DNA of 64,000 nt, taken from Streptomyces sp. NBC_00239 (lineage in GTDB: Bacteria > Actinomycetota > Actinomycetes > Streptomycetales > Streptomycetaceae). The notes under the pieces are model-generated. The model was not told the origin of the DNA. It did not search any database and saw only the letters and a list, made by a program, of their open reading frames with translations. Positions within the stretch are counted from its first letter, which is position 1, and each line of letters starts with the position of its first letter. Below, in pieces: positions 52,501 through 61,157 of the stretch. The position numbers and the translations under genes were made by a program. The stretch covers positions 5,642,001 to 5,706,000 of the forward strand of contig NZ_CP108095.1 in assembly GCF_036194065.1 (NCBI RefSeq). Direction: 5' to 3'.

Positions 52501-53255
52501 ACGACTGGGGCTGCGCCGAAGCGCTCTCCGCCCGCGGCGAGGCCCGAGAACGCCGCGGCGAGTTCGCCGCTGCCGCCGAGGACTTCCGCGCCGCCGGTGA
52601 GTACGCCCGCCGGCTCGGGGCCGAGGCCCAGGAGACGGTGCTGCGGGTACGGCTGGCCGGGGTGCTCGCCGAACTCGGCGAGGGCGAGGAGGCCGAGGAG
52701 ATCCTCGCGGAAGTGGTGGCCACCCGGCAGCAGTTCGGCAACGAGGCGATGCCCGCGGCCCGGATGTTCCTGGCCACCCGGCTGGCGCGTACCGGCCGCA
52801 CCGGCGAGGCCCGCGCCCAGCTCCGGTCCCTGCGCGACGAGTTCGCCTTCGGCGCGTACGCCATCTTCGACGGTTTCCTCCTCGGCATGATGGCCTGGCT
52901 GGACAACCTCGAAGGCCGGTACGAGGACGCCCTGCCCTCGCTGCGGCAGGCGATGGAGGCCGCGGCCGACCCGCTGGTCCAGATGGTGGCGCCGCAGATG
53001 CCGGCCGTCTACCTGATGACCGCGGCCGGTTCCCTCGCCGGGCTCGGCGGCGTGGAGCGGGCCCGTGACGCGGCCCGCCTGCTGGGCGCGTACCGGGCCC
53101 TGCTGCCGGCGGGGCACTTCCCCACTCTGATCGAACGCGAAGGGTCCGCCGTGGCAGAGGAGGGGGCGAGGCTGCAGCTCGGCGACGCCGCGTACGAGGC
53201 CGCGTACGCCGAAGGCGGCGCCCTCACCCTGGAGGAGGCCGCCGCCCTCGTCTGA
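49527..53255 (+). CDS. BTAD/NB-ARC/TPR transcriptional regulator (AfsR/SARP-like)
   Basis: 1242 aa. Residues about 1-95 form an OmpR-type winged helix (LRALLTVFAARPGRPLPTDL, EVWGGDPPADATAALQALVG) and 95-238 the BTAD domain (RGPALADLPDRSAEAVRWDA, LRIRALRDAGRAAEALAAYE). A long Pro/Ala linker runs to about 430 and includes, at DNA 50420-50570, an in-frame copy of the window-wide intergenic repeat. The NB-ARC ATPase follows: P-loop GPGGAGKTR (about 435-443), LLLLDNCEHVVDAA, VLATSREPLGVPGE. The C-terminal 550 residues are helical TPR-like. Such regulators activate secondary metabolism; targets are unknown. Confidence 0.93.
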   Translation: MRYAILGTTQALRDDGTPAALGGPRLRALLTVFAARPGRPLPTDLLVGEVWGGDPPADATAALQALVGRLRRALGHSAVESVEGGYRLAATREDVDLFRFERLAGEGARALEAGAAGEAAARYEEALALWRGPALADLPDRSAEAVRWDAVRLDVRRGRLAAALAAGEAERALPELTALCAERPLDEPLQGLRIRALRDAGRAAEALAAYESVRRELAARLGTTPGPDLRSLHTDLLTPATPPPYPASPARPQAVPSHPQSPPAARPPGVQHPASPADPAQHPASPAHPGAAPPASAAQPPASPGGAPGRSLGEFEARGSGRSPEQPGSAGHRAPPGPAPQTPAGLEVAPDAGLDGAPEAPVGLGVAPEALGAGSGRSAELGVAPGAPGARGAGGVGERPYGNVRARLTTFVGREGDIVAIGDDLRRARLVTLLGPGGAGKTRLSQEAAEAAAPAGHWPDGVWLAELAPVEDPDDVAEAVLSTLGVRESSRRGVASEELRVLTDRHDDAMLRLTEYCARRRMLLLLDNCEHVVDAAARLAEDLLAHCPGVQVLATSREPLGVPGETLRPVEPLPDPMALRLLADRGAAARPGFSPDEDPEAAAEICRRLDGLPLAIELAAARLRLLSPRQIADRLDDRFRLLTSGSRTVLPRQQTLRAVVDWSWDLLEEPERAVLRRLSVCAGGCDLAAAETVCADGDTLDPLDVADVLGSLVDKSLVVAAAGAGGEMRYRLLETVGEYAAERLDAAGPDRAATERRHLVHYRELARRTEPLLRGRTQRAAAALLRTEYENLRTALRRAAAARDEGEMMCLVHSMVWYWHMHDLRAESRHWSRAAAALGPDPFAPPVAPVPPVHEQVVDSAPPYAGELLAEARRGIRLIELASRDQSTADWQSPEVRALIQGIVSAYRPGLPQLCRNPGGLWFYAVMIAGDAGLLKEVIDANVEACRAFGYTWDLASALQLRANVLANRADWVGSATRDAEESLALFADLGDDWGCAEALSARGEARERRGEFAAAAEDFRAAGEYARRLGAEAQETVLRVRLAGVLAELGEGEEAEEILAEVVATRQQFGNEAMPAARMFLATRLARTGRTGEARAQLRSLRDEFAFGAYAIFDGFLLGMMAWLDNLEGRYEDALPSLRQAMEAAADPLVQMVAPQMPAVYLMTAAGSLAGLGGVERARDAARLLGAYRALLPAGHFPTLIEREGSAVAEEGARLQLGDAAYEAAYAEGGALTLEEAAALV
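50420..50570. repeat. Palindromic repeat copy inside a coding sequence
   Basis: The DNA carries the intergenic element, with GAGTTTGAGGCGCGGGGTTC, GGGGCGGAGCCC, CAACCCGGCTCCGCCGGGC, CCGGGCTCCGCCCGG and CGCCTCAAACGCCGGCGGGG in the usual order. It keeps the reading frame of the BTAD regulator open and encodes [20 protein letters not shown] followed by [16 protein letters not shown], in the linker. Confidence 0.85.
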
Positions 53256-53290
53256 CCCGGATCCTCCGGGACGCGATCCGGAGGGCCGGA

Positions 53291-54151
53291 TCAGGTCTTC
53301 TTGCGGAACTTGGCGACCGCCAGCGGGGCCGTCACCACGGTGATCAGCACCGTCCAGCCGAGGGTCATCCACACCGAGTGGGCGACCGGCCCGCCGTTGA
53401 TGAGGTTCCGGGCCGCGTCGGCCAGGTTGGACAGCGGGTTGTAGTCGGTGAAGCTCTGCAGCCAGCCGGGCATCGAGGACGGCGGGCTGAAGATCGAGCT
53501 GCCGAACTGCAGCGGCATCAGGACCAGCATCGCGACGCCCTGGACGGCCTGGGCCGTCTTCATGGTCAGACCGAGCAGGATGAAGATCCACATCAGCGAG
53601 GCGCCGAAGACCATCGACAGGCCGACCGCGGCGAACAGGTCGAGCACCGAGGTCTTGACCTCCAGGCCCAGCATGAAGCCCATGCCGAGCAGGATGGCGG
53701 TGGCGATGAGCATCCGGCCGATCTCGACCACGATCTTCGCGATGAGGACCGAGGAACGGGCGATCGGCATGGACCGGAACCGGTCCATCACGCCCTTCTG
53801 GAAGTCCTCGTTGACGCCCGTGCCCACCGCCATGGCGATGTTCAGGCCCATCATCGCCATCATGCCGGGCACCAGGTAGTTGACGTAGGCGTCCTGGTTG
53901 CCCTTGCCCGCGATCGCCCCGCCGAAGACGTACACGAACAGCAGGATGAAGACGATCGGCATGAGGACGACCTCGAAGATCGACTCGGGGTTCGCCTTGA
54001 TCTGGAGGGCGTTGCGGCGCGACAGGGCCGCGATGTGGCGCAGGTTGGCCCGCAGGCCGATCTTGCCCTCGCCGGCCGGCGACCGGTCGGGGGCGGGGGA
54101 GCCGGGGGCCGCGCTGCCGCGCACCGGCGCACTGGTAGTCGTCGTGCTCAT
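53291..54151 (-). CDS. ABC-2 type transporter permease (DrrB-like)
   Basis: 286 aa with six hydrophobic segments (SIFEVVLMPIVFILLFVYVF, LNIAMAVGTG, LLGMGFMLGL, GLSMVFGASLMWIFILLGLT, VQGVAMLVLMPLQFGSSIFS, MTLGWTVLITVVTAPLAVAK) and DRFRSMPIARSSVLIAK, the cytoplasmic loop of DrrB. It starts at ATG 54151, overlapping the ATPase stop (ATGA). With the ATPase it forms an exporter, possibly of a drug or lipid. Confidence 0.94.
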   Translation of the reverse strand: MSTTTTSAPVRGSAAPGSPAPDRSPAGEGKIGLRANLRHIAALSRRNALQIKANPESIFEVVLMPIVFILLFVYVFGGAIAGKGNQDAYVNYLVPGMMAMMGLNIAMAVGTGVNEDFQKGVMDRFRSMPIARSSVLIAKIVVEIGRMLIATAILLGMGFMLGLEVKTSVLDLFAAVGLSMVFGASLMWIFILLGLTMKTAQAVQGVAMLVLMPLQFGSSIFSPPSSMPGWLQSFTDYNPLSNLADAARNLINGGPVAHSVWMTLGWTVLITVVTAPLAVAKFRKKT

Positions 54152-55167
54152 GCTGCGACCTCCTCGGCCTTGTGGTTGACGTCTTCCGCGGAGGCGCTGC
54201 GGTGGCCGGTGATGGCCAGGAACACCTCGTCGAGGCTGGGCAGGTACGTGCTCACGTCCGTGATGCCGTACCCGCGGGCGCCCAGCAGGCCCACCACCGC
54301 GGTCAGCTGCTCGTCGCTGAGGATCGGGACCAGCAGCGCGCCCTCGTCCGGCACGGCCTGAGAGCCCGCGGGCCCGTCGAGTCCGGCCTCGGACAGCGCC
54401 CGCGCCATGGCCGGCAGATCGGCGGCGTCGGCGGGCCGGACCCGCAGCGTGCGGCCGCCCACCCGGGCCTTCAGCTCGTCGACCTTGCCCTTGGCGATGA
54501 CCTTGCCGCGGTCGATGACCGTCAGCTCGCTCGCCAGCTGCTCGGCCTCCTCCATGTACTGGGTCGTGAGCAGGACCGTCGCGCCCTCGGCGACCAGCCG
54601 GTGGACCTCGTCCCACACCTCGTTGCGGGTGCGGGGGTCGAGGCCGGTGGTCGGCTCGTCCAGGTAGATCACGGCCGGGTGCCCGATCAGGGAGGCCGCG
54701 AGGTCCAGACGGCGGCGCATGCCGCCGGAGTACATCCCGGCCACCTTCTTCGCCGCGTCGGTCAGCGAGAAGCGCTCCAGCATCTCGTCGGCCCGCTTGC
54801 GGGCGTCCTTGCGGGACAGGTCGAGCAGCCGCCCGATCATGTACAGGTTCTCCCAGCCGGACAGCCTCTCGTCCACGGAGGCGTACTGGCCGGTCAGGCC
54901 GATGGTGCGGCGCAGCTGGCGGGGCTGGCGGACCACGTCGTACCCGGCGACGGTGGCGGTGCCCGCGTCCGGGACGATCAGGGTGGACAGGCAGCGCACC
55001 AGGGTCGTCTTGCCTGCGCCGTTGGGGCCGAGCACCCCGAGGACCGTGCCCTCGCGGACGTCCAGGTCGACCCCGTCGAGGGCCTTGGTCTCGCCGTAGT
55101 GCTTGACCAGTCCCCGCACCTCCACGGCGTGGGCGCCGCTGCCGGCCTTGTCATCGATTCGCGTCAT
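54148..55167 (-). CDS. ABC transporter ATP-binding protein (DrrA-like)
   Basis: 339 aa. Walker A is GPNGAGKTT, the signature YSGGMRRRLDLAASL and Walker B AVIYLDEPTTGLDP, with the C-terminal domain typical of daunorubicin-resistance type ATPases (VDELKARVGGRTLRVRP). It energises the permease encoded next. ATG 55167 is preferred over upstream in-frame starts because MTRIDDKAGSG is the natural N-terminus. Expression control is not visible. Confidence 0.95.
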   Translation of the reverse strand: MTRIDDKAGSGAHAVEVRGLVKHYGETKALDGVDLDVREGTVLGVLGPNGAGKTTLVRCLSTLIVPDAGTATVAGYDVVRQPRQLRRTIGLTGQYASVDERLSGWENLYMIGRLLDLSRKDARKRADEMLERFSLTDAAKKVAGMYSGGMRRRLDLAASLIGHPAVIYLDEPTTGLDPRTRNEVWDEVHRLVAEGATVLLTTQYMEEAEQLASELTVIDRGKVIAKGKVDELKARVGGRTLRVRPADAADLPAMARALSEAGLDGPAGSQAVPDEGALLVPILSDEQLTAVVGLLGARGYGITDVSTYLPSLDEVFLAITGHRSASAEDVNHKAEEVAA

Positions 55168-55225
55168 GCCCCCTATGGGACCAGCCGCCACCGACAACGC
55201 ACCGACAAGCCGCCTATACGACCGC

Positions 55226-55259
55226 CTACGGCCCGCCGACAGCTGTCGGCGGGCCGTAG
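55226..55259. terminator. Perfect 34-bp palindrome after panB
   Basis: CTACGGCCCGCCGACAG and its exact complement lie back to back with no loop. Being 82 bp past the panB stop and 59 bp before the DrrA-like start, it is placed as the panB terminator, or as a target for a dimeric protein. Confidence 0.6.
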
Positions 55260-55340
55260 GGATCACGACACGATCACCCGATCACCCGAGGGTCGGCGCA
55301 CTGACCGCCGACGTGACCGCCGCAGGAACCGGTGCGGTGA

Positions 55341-56210
55341 TCAGTGGAAGCTGTGCTCCTCCTGCGGGAACGATCCGCCGGACACGTCCGCGGCGAAGGC
55401 CTTCGCCGCGTCGCCCATGGTCTGGCGCAGGTTCGCGTACTGCTTCACGAAGCGCGGCAGCTTGCCCGCCGTCAGGCCCATCATGTCCGTCCACACCAGC
55501 ACCTGCGCGTCGCACTCCGCGCCCGCGCCGATCCCCACGGTCGGGATGTGCAGGGAGCGGGTCACCTCGGCGGCCAGCTCGGCCGGCACCAGCTCCAGGA
55601 CCACCGCGAAGGCGCCCGCGTCCTGCGCGGCCTTGGCGTCGCGCAGCAGCTGGTGGGCGGCCTCGTCGGAACGCCCCTGCACCCGGTAGCCCATGGCGTT
55701 CACGGACTGCGGGGTCAGCCCCAGGTGGGACATGACCGGGATGCCCGACTGCACGATCAGCTCGGTCTGGGCCAGCGAGCGCTCGCCGCCCTCCAGCTTG
55801 ACCGCGCCCACGCCCGCCTCCTTGACCAGCCGGGTCGCGCTGCGCAGCGCCTGCACGGCCCCTTCCTGGTACGAGCCGAACGGCAGGTCGCCGACGATCA
55901 GGGCGCGCTTGGTGCCGCGCACCACGGCCGCCGACAGCAGGGTCATCTCGTCGAGGGTCACCGGCACGGTGGTCTCGTAGCCGAGGTGACAGTTGCCCAT
56001 CGAGTCGCCGACGAGGATGACCGGGATGCCCGACTCGTCGAAGACGGAGGCGGTCATCGCGTCGTAGGCGGTGAGCATGGGCCACTTCTCGCCGCGCTCC
56101 TTGGCGGTGGCCAGGTCGCGGATGGTGATCCGGCGGGCGGTGGTGCCCCCGTACAGGGACAGGGCCGCCTTCGGGCCGGTTGCCTGGGCAGGCGAAACGG
56201 CATGCGTCAT
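55341..56210 (-). CDS. panB: 3-methyl-2-oxobutanoate hydroxymethyltransferase
   Basis: 289-aa first enzyme of pantothenate synthesis, adding hydroxymethyl from methylene-THF to ketoisovalerate. TAYDAMTASVFDESG, VGDSMGNCHLGYETTVPV (metal ligands), GDLPFGSYQ, VKLEGG, MSHLGLTPQSV and ECDAQVLVWTDMMGL are all present. ATG 56210 has AAGGAGCAGTTGCA upstream; ATG 56231 would place that site inside the gene. It feeds coenzyme A supply. A long palindrome follows the stop. Confidence 0.97.
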   Translation of the reverse strand: MTHAVSPAQATGPKAALSLYGGTTARRITIRDLATAKERGEKWPMLTAYDAMTASVFDESGIPVILVGDSMGNCHLGYETTVPVTLDEMTLLSAAVVRGTKRALIVGDLPFGSYQEGAVQALRSATRLVKEAGVGAVKLEGGERSLAQTELIVQSGIPVMSHLGLTPQSVNAMGYRVQGRSDEAAHQLLRDAKAAQDAGAFAVVLELVPAELAAEVTRSLHIPTVGIGAGAECDAQVLVWTDMMGLTAGKLPRFVKQYANLRQTMGDAAKAFAADVSGGSFPQEEHSFH

Positions 56211-56495
56211 TGCAACTGCTCCTTGTGTCATCTCGAGGCACCCTTACGGCGTCCCCGGACTTCACTCCCCATGGTGGCATCCTGCGGAGGAAAGCAGGAA
56301 GGCGGAGACGGACGTGGCCTCGCACACGCATCGAGAACCGCTCGAATATGCGCGTTTCGTTACAAGGGGAACCTGTGCCGCCGCTCTTGCCGTCCTCGCT
56401 GCCGAACAGCCGTACCGGACGGCAGGCAAGACGCTGATCATCGCCTAGGGTCGAGGGCGGCGACAGTACGCGAGCAAAGCAGTGAGGGCAGAGGC

Positions 56496-57524
56496 ATGGC
56501 ACAGGCGTACATGACGGAGACGGGGAACGGCGGCTCGGGGGACGAGCCCACCGGATCCCGGTTCCGGCGCCGGCTGGCCGAGCTGCGCCGGGATCCGGGC
56601 ATCTGGCGGCGCGGGATCGTGACCGGCGCGGTGGCCCTCGTGGTCGCCCTGGTGATGGTCCTCCACGCACGGCTCCCGAACACCGTCGGCAACACCGGCA
56701 GCCTCATCGAGACGTTCCTGCCCTGGCTGGGCCTGTTCGTCCCGGTCCTGCTGGTGGTGGGCGCGCTGCGCCGCTCCGCCACCGCGCTGCTGGCCGTCGC
56801 GGTGCTCGCCGGGGTGTGGCTGAACTTCTTCGGCGGCCTGGTCACCGACAAGTCCGGCGGCGGCGGCAACCTCATGGTCGCCACCCACAACGTCGACGCC
56901 GACAACCCCGACCCGCAGGGCACCGCCCGCAAGATCGCCGGCTCCGGCGCCGACGTGCTCGCTCTGACGGAGCTCAAGGCGGGCGCCGTGTCCGGCTACG
57001 CCGAGGTCCTCGCGGACGCGTACAAGTACCACGCCGTCGAGGGCACGGTCGGGATCTGGAGCAAGTACCCGCTGAGCGCGAGCCGGCCCGTCGACATCAA
57101 GATGGGCTGGACCCGGGCCATGCGCGCCACCGTCGACACCCCGCAGGGCCCGATCGGCGTGTACGTGGCCCACCTGCCGTCCGTACGGGTCAAGCTCAAC
57201 GCCGGTTTCACCGCCAACCAGCGCGACAACAGCGCGGACGCCCTCGGGCACGCGCTCGCCGCCGAACCGCTGGAGCGGGTGGTCCTGCTCGGCGACCTCA
57301 ACGGCACGATGAACGACCGCGCGCTGTCGCCGGTGACCTCGCAGATGCGCTCCACGCAGGGCGCGGCGGGCGACGGCTTCGGCTTCAGCTGGCCGGCCGG
57401 GTTCCCGATGGCCCGGATCGACCAGATCATGGTCCGCGGCGTCACCCCCGAGGCCTCCTGGACCCTGGGCCGCACGGGCAGCGACCACCTGCCCGTCGCC
57501 GCCCGCCTCACGGTCCGCCCGTAG
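56496..57524 (+). CDS. Membrane-anchored endonuclease/exonuclease/phosphatase family protein
   Basis: 342 aa. Three hydrophobic segments near the N-terminus (GIVTGAVALVVALVMVLH, WLGLFVPVLLVVGALRRS, LLAVAVLAGVWLNFFGGLV) precede an extracytoplasmic EEP domain: VATHNVDADNPD, ALTELKAG, HLPSVRVKLNAG, LLGDLNGTMND and TGSDHLPVAARLTV, the metal and catalytic residues of the fold. Targets could be phosphodiesters of lipids or nucleic acids. ATG 56496 or 56511 may start it. Confidence 0.9.
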   Translation: MAQAYMTETGNGGSGDEPTGSRFRRRLAELRRDPGIWRRGIVTGAVALVVALVMVLHARLPNTVGNTGSLIETFLPWLGLFVPVLLVVGALRRSATALLAVAVLAGVWLNFFGGLVTDKSGGGGNLMVATHNVDADNPDPQGTARKIAGSGADVLALTELKAGAVSGYAEVLADAYKYHAVEGTVGIWSKYPLSASRPVDIKMGWTRAMRATVDTPQGPIGVYVAHLPSVRVKLNAGFTANQRDNSADALGHALAAEPLERVVLLGDLNGTMNDRALSPVTSQMRSTQGAAGDGFGFSWPAGFPMARIDQIMVRGVTPEASWTLGRTGSDHLPVAARLTVRP

Positions 57525-57556
57525 GCCGTCCAGCCGTCCAGCACCCCGTACGGGGG

Positions 57557-59311
57557 CTACGCCCGCTCGCGCCAGCCGTTGGTGATCGGCAGCCGGCGGT
57601 CCTTGCCGAAGCCCTTGCGGGAGATCTTCGTGCCCGGCGGGTACTGGCGCCGCTTGTACTCGGCGGTGTCCACCATCCGCACGGTCTTCGCGACCAGCTC
57701 GCGGTCGAAGCCGGCCGCGACGATCTGCTCCAGGCCCTGGTCCCGGTCCACGTACAGGTCGAGCACCGCGTCGAGCACCGGGTAGTCCGGCAGCGAGTCC
57801 GTGTCCACCTGTCCGGGACGCAGCTCGGCGCTCGGCGGCTTCCCGATCGAGTTCTCCGGGATCGGCGGGACCTCGCCGCGCTCCGCGGCGGCCGCGTTGC
57901 GCCACTTCGCGAGCCGGAAGACGTCCGTCTTGTAGACGTCCTTGATGGGCCCGTACGCGCCGACCGCGTCGCCGTACAGCGTGGAGTAGCCCACCGCCAG
58001 CTCGGACTTGTTGCCCGGGGCCAGCACGAGGTGGCCCTCCTGGTTGGAGACGGCCATCAGCATCGTGCCGCGCAGCCGGGCCTGGAGGTTCTCCTCGGCG
58101 AGACCGGTCAGGCCCAGCGAGCCCATGTACGCGTCGAACATCGGCACGATCGGGACCGTGCGGAGGTTCAGCCCGGTGCGGCGCGCCAGCTCGGCCGCGT
58201 CCCCCTGCGAGTGGTCGGAGGAGTACTTGGAGGGCATCGAGATGCCGTACACGTTCGCCGCGCCCAGCGCGTCGCAGGCCACGGCGGCGACCAGCGCCGA
58301 GTCGATGCCTCCGGAGAGCCCGATCAGGACCGACCGGAAGCCGTTCTTGCGGACGTACGCGCGCAGCCCCGTGACCAGCGCCTCGTAGATCTCGGCGTCG
58401 TCGTCGAGGCGTTCGGCGTAGCCGCCGGTGACGACCGGCTCGTACGCCGGCAGCGGCTCCTCGGAGAGCACGACCCGGTCGATCCGCAGCCCGTCGTCGA
58501 CTGTGCCCGTGGGCGCGTCGGCGGCGGCCGCCGGCAGCTCCAGGTCGACGAGCACGCAGCCCTCGGAGAACTGCGGGGCGCGCGCGATCACCGCGCCGTC
58601 CTTGTCGACGACGATCGAGTCGCCGTCGAAGACCAGCTCGTCCTGGCCGCCGGTCATCGCCACGTACGCGAGGGTGCATCCGGCTTCCTGGGCCCGCTTG
58701 CGGACCAGGTCGAGGCGGACGTCGTCCTTGTTGCGCTCGTAAGGGGAGGCGTTGATCGAGACGAGCAGCCCGGCCCCGGCGGAGCGGGTGGCCGGCACCC
58801 GGCCGCCGTCCTGCCAGAGGTCCTCGCAGATGGCCAGCGCCACGTCCACGCCGTGTACGCGGACCACCGGCTGGGTGTCGCCGGGCACGAAGTACCGGAA
58901 CTCGTCGAACACGCCGTAGTTCGGCAGGTGGTGCTTGGCGAAGCGGAGTACGACGGAGCCGCGGTGCAGCACGGCGGCGGCGTTCAGCGGGGAGCCGGCG
59001 GGCCGGCCGAGCCGGGGCCGGGCCTGCTCGGCGCGGTCGAGGTAGCCGACGACGACGGGCAGGTCGCCGAACCCCTCGGCGGCGAGCCGGGCGGCGAGGC
59101 CGGTCAGCGCGGTGCGGGAGGCCTCGACGAAGGATTCACGCAGGGCGAGGTCCTCGACGGGGTAGCCGGTCAGCACCATCTCGGGGAACGCCACCAGGTG
59201 GGCGCCCTGCTCGGCGGCGTGCCGGGTCCAGTGGACGACCGAGTCGGCGTTGGCGGCGATGTCGCCGACGTGCGAGTCGATCTGATTCAGCGCGAGGCGT
59301 AGTTGAGGCAC
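57557..59311 (-). CDS. nadE: NAD+ synthase (glutamine-hydrolysing)
   Basis: 584 aa, GTG start. The N-terminal nitrilase-type glutaminase has FPEMVLTGYP (Glu), RFAKHHLPNYG (Lys) and DVALAICEDLWQ (Cys). The synthetase domain has the PP-loop LIGLSGGIDSALVAAVACDA, then GNKSELAVGYSTLYGD and GFGKDRRLPITNGW. It amidates deamido-NAD using glutamine. It converges with the EEP gene. Confidence 0.97.
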   Translation of the reverse strand: MPQLRLALNQIDSHVGDIAANADSVVHWTRHAAEQGAHLVAFPEMVLTGYPVEDLALRESFVEASRTALTGLAARLAAEGFGDLPVVVGYLDRAEQARPRLGRPAGSPLNAAAVLHRGSVVLRFAKHHLPNYGVFDEFRYFVPGDTQPVVRVHGVDVALAICEDLWQDGGRVPATRSAGAGLLVSINASPYERNKDDVRLDLVRKRAQEAGCTLAYVAMTGGQDELVFDGDSIVVDKDGAVIARAPQFSEGCVLVDLELPAAAADAPTGTVDDGLRIDRVVLSEEPLPAYEPVVTGGYAERLDDDAEIYEALVTGLRAYVRKNGFRSVLIGLSGGIDSALVAAVACDALGAANVYGISMPSKYSSDHSQGDAAELARRTGLNLRTVPIVPMFDAYMGSLGLTGLAEENLQARLRGTMLMAVSNQEGHLVLAPGNKSELAVGYSTLYGDAVGAYGPIKDVYKTDVFRLAKWRNAAAAERGEVPPIPENSIGKPPSAELRPGQVDTDSLPDYPVLDAVLDLYVDRDQGLEQIVAAGFDRELVAKTVRMVDTAEYKRRQYPPGTKISRKGFGKDRRLPITNGWRERA

Positions 59312-59482
59312 GCCCGCCAGTGTAATCGTCTTTCTGACGCGATGTCCTGGGCGGAGCGTGCTTTTCGCGCCGCGGGCGGGGTGTTCGCGCTGCGCGTGGG
59401 GCGGGGGAGGGGGTCCGGCCCGGCCGCGGGGCGGGGGTGGCCGCGGGGCGGCCGGGCCGGGGTGGGCGGTGTGGCCGGACGG

Positions 59483-61093
59483 TCAGCTGCGGTAGCCGAG
59501 CACCGTCATCATCCCGGCCTCCGCGTGGTAGACGTTGTGGCAGTGGATCATCCACAGGCCCGGGTTGTCGGCGTCGAAGTCCACGGTCAGCGTCCCGTTC
59601 GGCAGCACGACCGCGGTGTCCTTGCGGGCCCCGCCGCGCGCGTGGGCCAGCCCGAAGGTGTGGCCGTGCAGGTGCACCGGGTGCCACATCGCGGTCGCGT
59701 TCGAGAACACCAGCCGGACCCGCTCGCCGGCCTCGACCGGATGCCGCTGGTCCGCCCGGTAGGGGGCGCCGTCGAAGGCCCAGTCGTACTTCTCCATCCC
59801 GCCGGTGAGCCGGATCTTCACGGTGCGGTCCGGGGCCCGCTCCGGCAGGGCGACCGCGGCGGCGGCCCGCAGCCGGTCGGCGGTCAGCGGGCGGGCGGCC
59901 AGCTCGGCGGGCCGGACGCCGGCCGCCGGGGCCGCGCCGCCGCCGGTGCGCAGCAGGGCGAGGGCGGTGCGGTCCTTGCCCTCGGCGAGCGCCGTCAGCG
60001 GGAACACCCCGTCCCCGGCGGTGACGAGCACGTCGTACCGCTCGCCCATGCCGAGCAGCAGCGAGCGGGTCTTCGCGTGCGTGACGGGGTAGCCGTCGGT
60101 GTGGGTGACCGTCATCTCGTGGCCGCCGAGCGCGACCCGGAAGGCGGTGTCGCCGCCGGCGTTGACGATCCGCAGCCGGATCCGGTCGCCCGGGCGGGCC
60201 GCGAACACCGTCGGATCCTCCGGGGTGCGCCCGTTGACCAGGTAGTGCGGGTAGGCGACGTCGCCCGCATCGGCGCCGAGCACGTCGCTGGCGGCGCCCA
60301 TCATGACCCGGGACGGGCCGCCGCCGGCGCTGCCGCTCGGGGCGGGGGCGGGAGCGGCGCCGTGTCCGGCGTGGCCGCCGGCCATGCCCTTGGACAGCTC
60401 GGCCAGCACCGCGTCGGGCGTGGAGCCGTCGACCCCGTCCACCCAGTCGTCCAGGACCACCACCCATTCCTTGTCGTACGCGAGCGGCTCGCGGGGGTCC
60501 TCGACGATCAGCGGGGCGTAGAGGCCGCGGTCCTGCTGGACGCCGGAGTGCGGGTGGAACCAGTACGTGCCCGGGTGCGCCACCTTGAACCGGTACGCGA
60601 ACGAGCCGCCGGGCCGGATGTCCTGCTGGGTCAGGCCGGGCACGCCGTCCATGTCGTTGCGCAGCGCGAGGCCGTGCCAGTGCAGGGAGGTGGCCTGCGG
60701 GAGGTGGTTGGCGAGGGTGAGCGCCAGGGTGTCGCCCGCGGTGACGCGGACCTCCTGGCCGGGCAGCCGGTCCCCGTACGCCCACGACTTGACGGTGCGT
60801 CCGGCGCCGAGGTCGATCGGGGTGGGGGTGGCGGTGAGCCGGACCTCGCGGACCCGGCCGCCGGAACCGCGCGCGGCCTCGGCGGCCAGGACCTCCTTGC
60901 CGTTCGGCGTCACGTAGCCGGCCGGCGTGGCGGCGGGGGAGGCACCGTGGGCGTGGCCCGGGGCCCCGTGGTCCATGGAGCCGTGGCCCGTGCCGGAGCC
61001 GTCGGAACAGGCGCCGAGCAGCCCGCTGCCGGCCACGGCGAGACCGGCGCCGAGCAGGGTGCGGCGGGTGTGGTGGGTGTGAAGAGAGCGCAT
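59483..61093 (-). CDS. Multicopper oxidase (secreted lipoprotein)
   Basis: 536 aa. The N-terminus combines twin arginines with a lipobox (RRTLLGAGLAVAGSGLLGAC). A His/Met-rich stretch GHGSMDHGAPGHAHG follows. Copper motifs are LHWHGLALRND, YWFHPHSGVQQD, HPVHLHGHTFGLAH and IHCHNVYHAEAGMM, giving type 1 and trinuclear centres. Likely a cuprous oxidase or laccase that protects the cell exterior from copper. It follows the DUF6153-like gene in the same direction by 64 bp. Confidence 0.95.
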   Translation of the reverse strand: MRSLHTHHTRRTLLGAGLAVAGSGLLGACSDGSGTGHGSMDHGAPGHAHGASPAATPAGYVTPNGKEVLAAEAARGSGGRVREVRLTATPTPIDLGAGRTVKSWAYGDRLPGQEVRVTAGDTLALTLANHLPQATSLHWHGLALRNDMDGVPGLTQQDIRPGGSFAYRFKVAHPGTYWFHPHSGVQQDRGLYAPLIVEDPREPLAYDKEWVVVLDDWVDGVDGSTPDAVLAELSKGMAGGHAGHGAAPAPAPSGSAGGGPSRVMMGAASDVLGADAGDVAYPHYLVNGRTPEDPTVFAARPGDRIRLRIVNAGGDTAFRVALGGHEMTVTHTDGYPVTHAKTRSLLLGMGERYDVLVTAGDGVFPLTALAEGKDRTALALLRTGGGAAPAAGVRPAELAARPLTADRLRAAAAVALPERAPDRTVKIRLTGGMEKYDWAFDGAPYRADQRHPVEAGERVRLVFSNATAMWHPVHLHGHTFGLAHARGGARKDTAVVLPNGTLTVDFDADNPGLWMIHCHNVYHAEAGMMTVLGYRS

Positions 61094-61157
61094 GGGAGCA
61101 CCTCGTTGTGGTGAGTGGGGTGATGCGGAGGGACGGGCGCGGGCTGAACCGGCCCTC

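Noticed and set aside
50649..53591. Minus-strand frame of 980 codons opposite the BTAD regulator
   Set aside because: Antisense shadow caused by GC-rich third positions; composition is Gly/Val/Ala/Arg with no domain, while the plus strand has a full P-loop regulator.
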